64,000 bases of DNA from Promethearchaeota archaeon (GTDB taxonomy: Archaea; Asgardarchaeota; Lokiarchaeia; Sigyniarchaeales; SOKP01). Shown in pieces: positions 62,758 through 64,000 of the stretch (within the stretch, counting starts at the first letter, position 1; the number at the start of each line of letters is the position of its first letter). The position numbers and the translations under genes are program-made. The notes beneath the pieces were generated by a model, which did not search any database, was not told the origin of the DNA, and saw only the letters and a program-made list of their open reading frames with translations. Where the stretch lies: assembly GCA_016926735.1 (NCBI GenBank), contig JAFGOA010000066.1, positions 1 to 64,000 on the forward strand, in the 5' to 3' direction.

Positions 62758-64000
62758 GTGGTTAGACCCCCTCAAACAGGTAAAAATGTATGTCTTCGTT
62801 GTAAAGGAGCCAGATTGTTATGTGGAAAAAAATCATGTCCAATTTTAGTTAAAAATTCCATATTAAAATCTATTTTACCTTTTAAAACAGGAGAATCACT
62901 AAGAAACGTTGAAATCTTTGGAGCAAGCCCTCCAGGTTTTTTTGTAGGGCATCATAGTTATCCAAAGGTAAATATAGGACCATTAGTTCCTTTTAATGAA
63001 TTTGAAACATTTAAGGATATATCAGATTATCATATCCTCGATGCTCCAGAATTATGGTTTGGAACATCAATGGAAAAAATAATCAGATATCGAAGTAGTT
63101 TAGTTAGGAACAATTTTAAAGTAGATGTTCATATCGGAAAATTAAATAAAAAAAAAACACTTCCAATTAAAACTAAAAGACTCTTAGAAACATCACAAGA
63201 CCTTTCAATGGCAGCTCGTCCTGTAGATACTGAGACTAAACTAGAAAAAATCAGTTTAAGAATGATTATGGACAATCATGCTCAACCAATTGGACCTTCT
63301 GGTAAGACTGAAAAAATTGAGATTACAGAGAATATAAAAATACACCCCAAAGTAGAGTATTGTGTTTCAGATACTGATTTGAAGGCAGGAGAAGCCGTAT
63401 CAGATTATTTATTTTTCAAAGGAAATGTTCCATTATCAACTATTGAGAGAATTTTCGCAGCGGGATTATTGGGCGAAGAAAAAAATAGAAGATTAGTTCC
63501 TACAAGATGGTCAATAACAGCAATAGATGATATTATTTCAAAATTTTTGATAAAAGAGATAAAAAGATTTCCTGAGATTAATGAATTTCAAATTTTTGAG
63601 GCAAAATATCTTGATAATCATTTCAAAATCTTACTTTTTCCAGGAAAATTTCTTTATGAAATGAATGAGGTATGGGCTCCTAATTCAATTTGGAATTTAT
63701 CTTTGGATAAAAATAATTCAAATATACGACCAGAAATAATGACTGATTATGAGTTTTATCAAGGAAGAAAGAATTATGCAAGTAATATTACAGGGGCTTA
63801 TTATGCTGCAAGAAAATCTGTTCTTGAATATCTTTTCAAAATAAAACGACAAGCTCGAGTTCTTATCTTTCGGGAAGTTGGATCAGAATATATCACACCA
63901 TTAGGTGTCTGGGTTATAAGAGAAACCGTAAAAAATGCTATGGATTTAGGAAATCCAATAATAGTAGATTCATTTGATAATGCTCTAAAGATAATGACTC
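62758..64000 (+). CDS. nreA: NreA-type archaeal DNA repair protein, 5' part (runs off the window)
   Basis: 414 codons are visible from GTG 62758, with no stop before the window ends. The zinc-finger-like start (VCLRCKGARLLCGKKSCPI) and the family blocks FGASPPGFFVGHHSYPKVNIGP (quoted in parts), MAARPVDTETK, LVPTRWSITAIDD, ITGAYYAARKSVLEYL and REVGSEYITPLGVWVIRE are all present. NreA proteins are archaeal and take part in repair of mitomycin C damage, usually linked to PCNA through a C-terminal PIP box. That end is outside the window. The gene is isolated from the beta-helix gene by 175 nt. Confidence 0.9.
   Translation, partial: MVRPPQTGKNVCLRCKGARLLCGKKSCPILVKNSILKSILPFKTGESLRNVEIFGASPPGFFVGHHSYPKVNIGPLVPFNEFETFKDISDYHILDAPELWFGTSMEKIIRYRSSLVRNNFKVDVHIGKLNKKKTLPIKTKRLLETSQDLSMAARPVDTETKLEKISLRMIMDNHAQPIGPSGKTEKIEITENIKIHPKVEYCVSDTDLKAGEAVSDYLFFKGNVPLSTIERIFAAGLLGEEKNRRLVPTRWSITAIDDIISKFLIKEIKRFPEINEFQIFEAKYLDNHFKILLFPGKFLYEMNEVWAPNSIWNLSLDKNNSNIRPEIMTDYEFYQGRKNYASNITGAYYAARKSVLEYLFKIKRQARVLIFREVGSEYITPLGVWVIRETVKNAMDLGNPIIVDSFDNALKIMT

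Noticed and set aside
1..64000. CRISPR array or rRNA operon
   Set aside because: I saw no regularly spaced identical repeats with unique spacers and no rRNA-like conserved blocks.
1..64000. Stop-codon reassignment or selenocysteine/pyrrolysine use
   Set aside because: TAA, TGA and TAG all end conserved genes at the right place, and no conserved gene continues through an internal stop except the special case in mevalonate kinase.

Overview
The window is about 64 kb of very AT-rich DNA, densely packed with genes on both strands, and it most likely comes from an Asgard archaeon of the Lokiarchaeia type. The basis is mixed. Archaeal markers are the modified archaeal mevalonate pathway, the NreA repair protein, a tRNA-Leu with an intron at 37/38 and GGTGA-type ribosome binding sites. 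Asgard-type 'eukaryotic signature' genes are a Rag/Gtr-like GTPase, a roadblock domain fused to a Ras-like GTPase, a gelsolin-like protein and membrane proteins with cytosolic longin/roadblock-like tails. No rRNA is present to fix the taxon.

Layout. 1-3.3 kb: two secreted dockerin proteins, one a CBM6-GH5-CBM4_9 cellulase. 3.4-11.1 kb: a crotonase, then the lower archaeal mevalonate pathway: anhydromevalonate phosphate decarboxylase (UbiD type), the two phosphomevalonate dehydratase subunits, mevalonate kinase, a fused isopentenyl phosphate kinase/type-2 IPP isomerase and, convergent, the UbiX enzyme that makes the decarboxylase cofactor. 11.4-18 kb: a coiled-coil protein, an ACT/UPF0210 pair, small zinc-ribbon membrane proteins with one decayed paralog, and a polyprenyl diphosphate synthase. 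18.1-24.3 kb (minus strand): a second GH5 enzyme, a Rag-like GTPase, a cyclase-family hydrolase, an unknown protein, the roadblock-GTPase and a SWIM zinc-finger protein.

24.3-29.1 kb: an SNF2 helicase followed by a LAGLIDADG homing endonuclease and a second, orphan copy of the helicase C-terminus. This looks like a mobile element that replaced the 3' end of its host gene. 29.4-43.4 kb: a large beta-propeller dockerin protein, HisB, an orphan adenine methyltransferase, two seven-helix/longin-like membrane proteins, citramalate synthase, a gelsolin-like protein, tRNA-Leu(CAG), a cupin and a DUF166 protein. 43.6-46.7 kb: a small membrane protein, an APH-like kinase and two coiled-coil/winged-helix proteins. 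46.9-55.4 kb: a tungstate/molybdate ABC transporter divergent from a molybdopterin operon (moaC-moaA-moaD-moaE-moeA-moaB-moeA). 55.6-64 kb: MoxR ATPase plus VWA protein, a winged-helix regulator plus a third seven-helix/longin-like protein, a beta-helix surface protein and the start of NreA.

The strongest points for follow-up are the helicase-tail homing element, a mevalonate kinase reading frame broken by a clean 31-nt insertion, the IPK-IDI2 fusion, the family of putative receptors with longin-like tails close to Rag/Ras-like GTPases, and several conserved genes lacking any ATG/GTG/TTG at the expected start.
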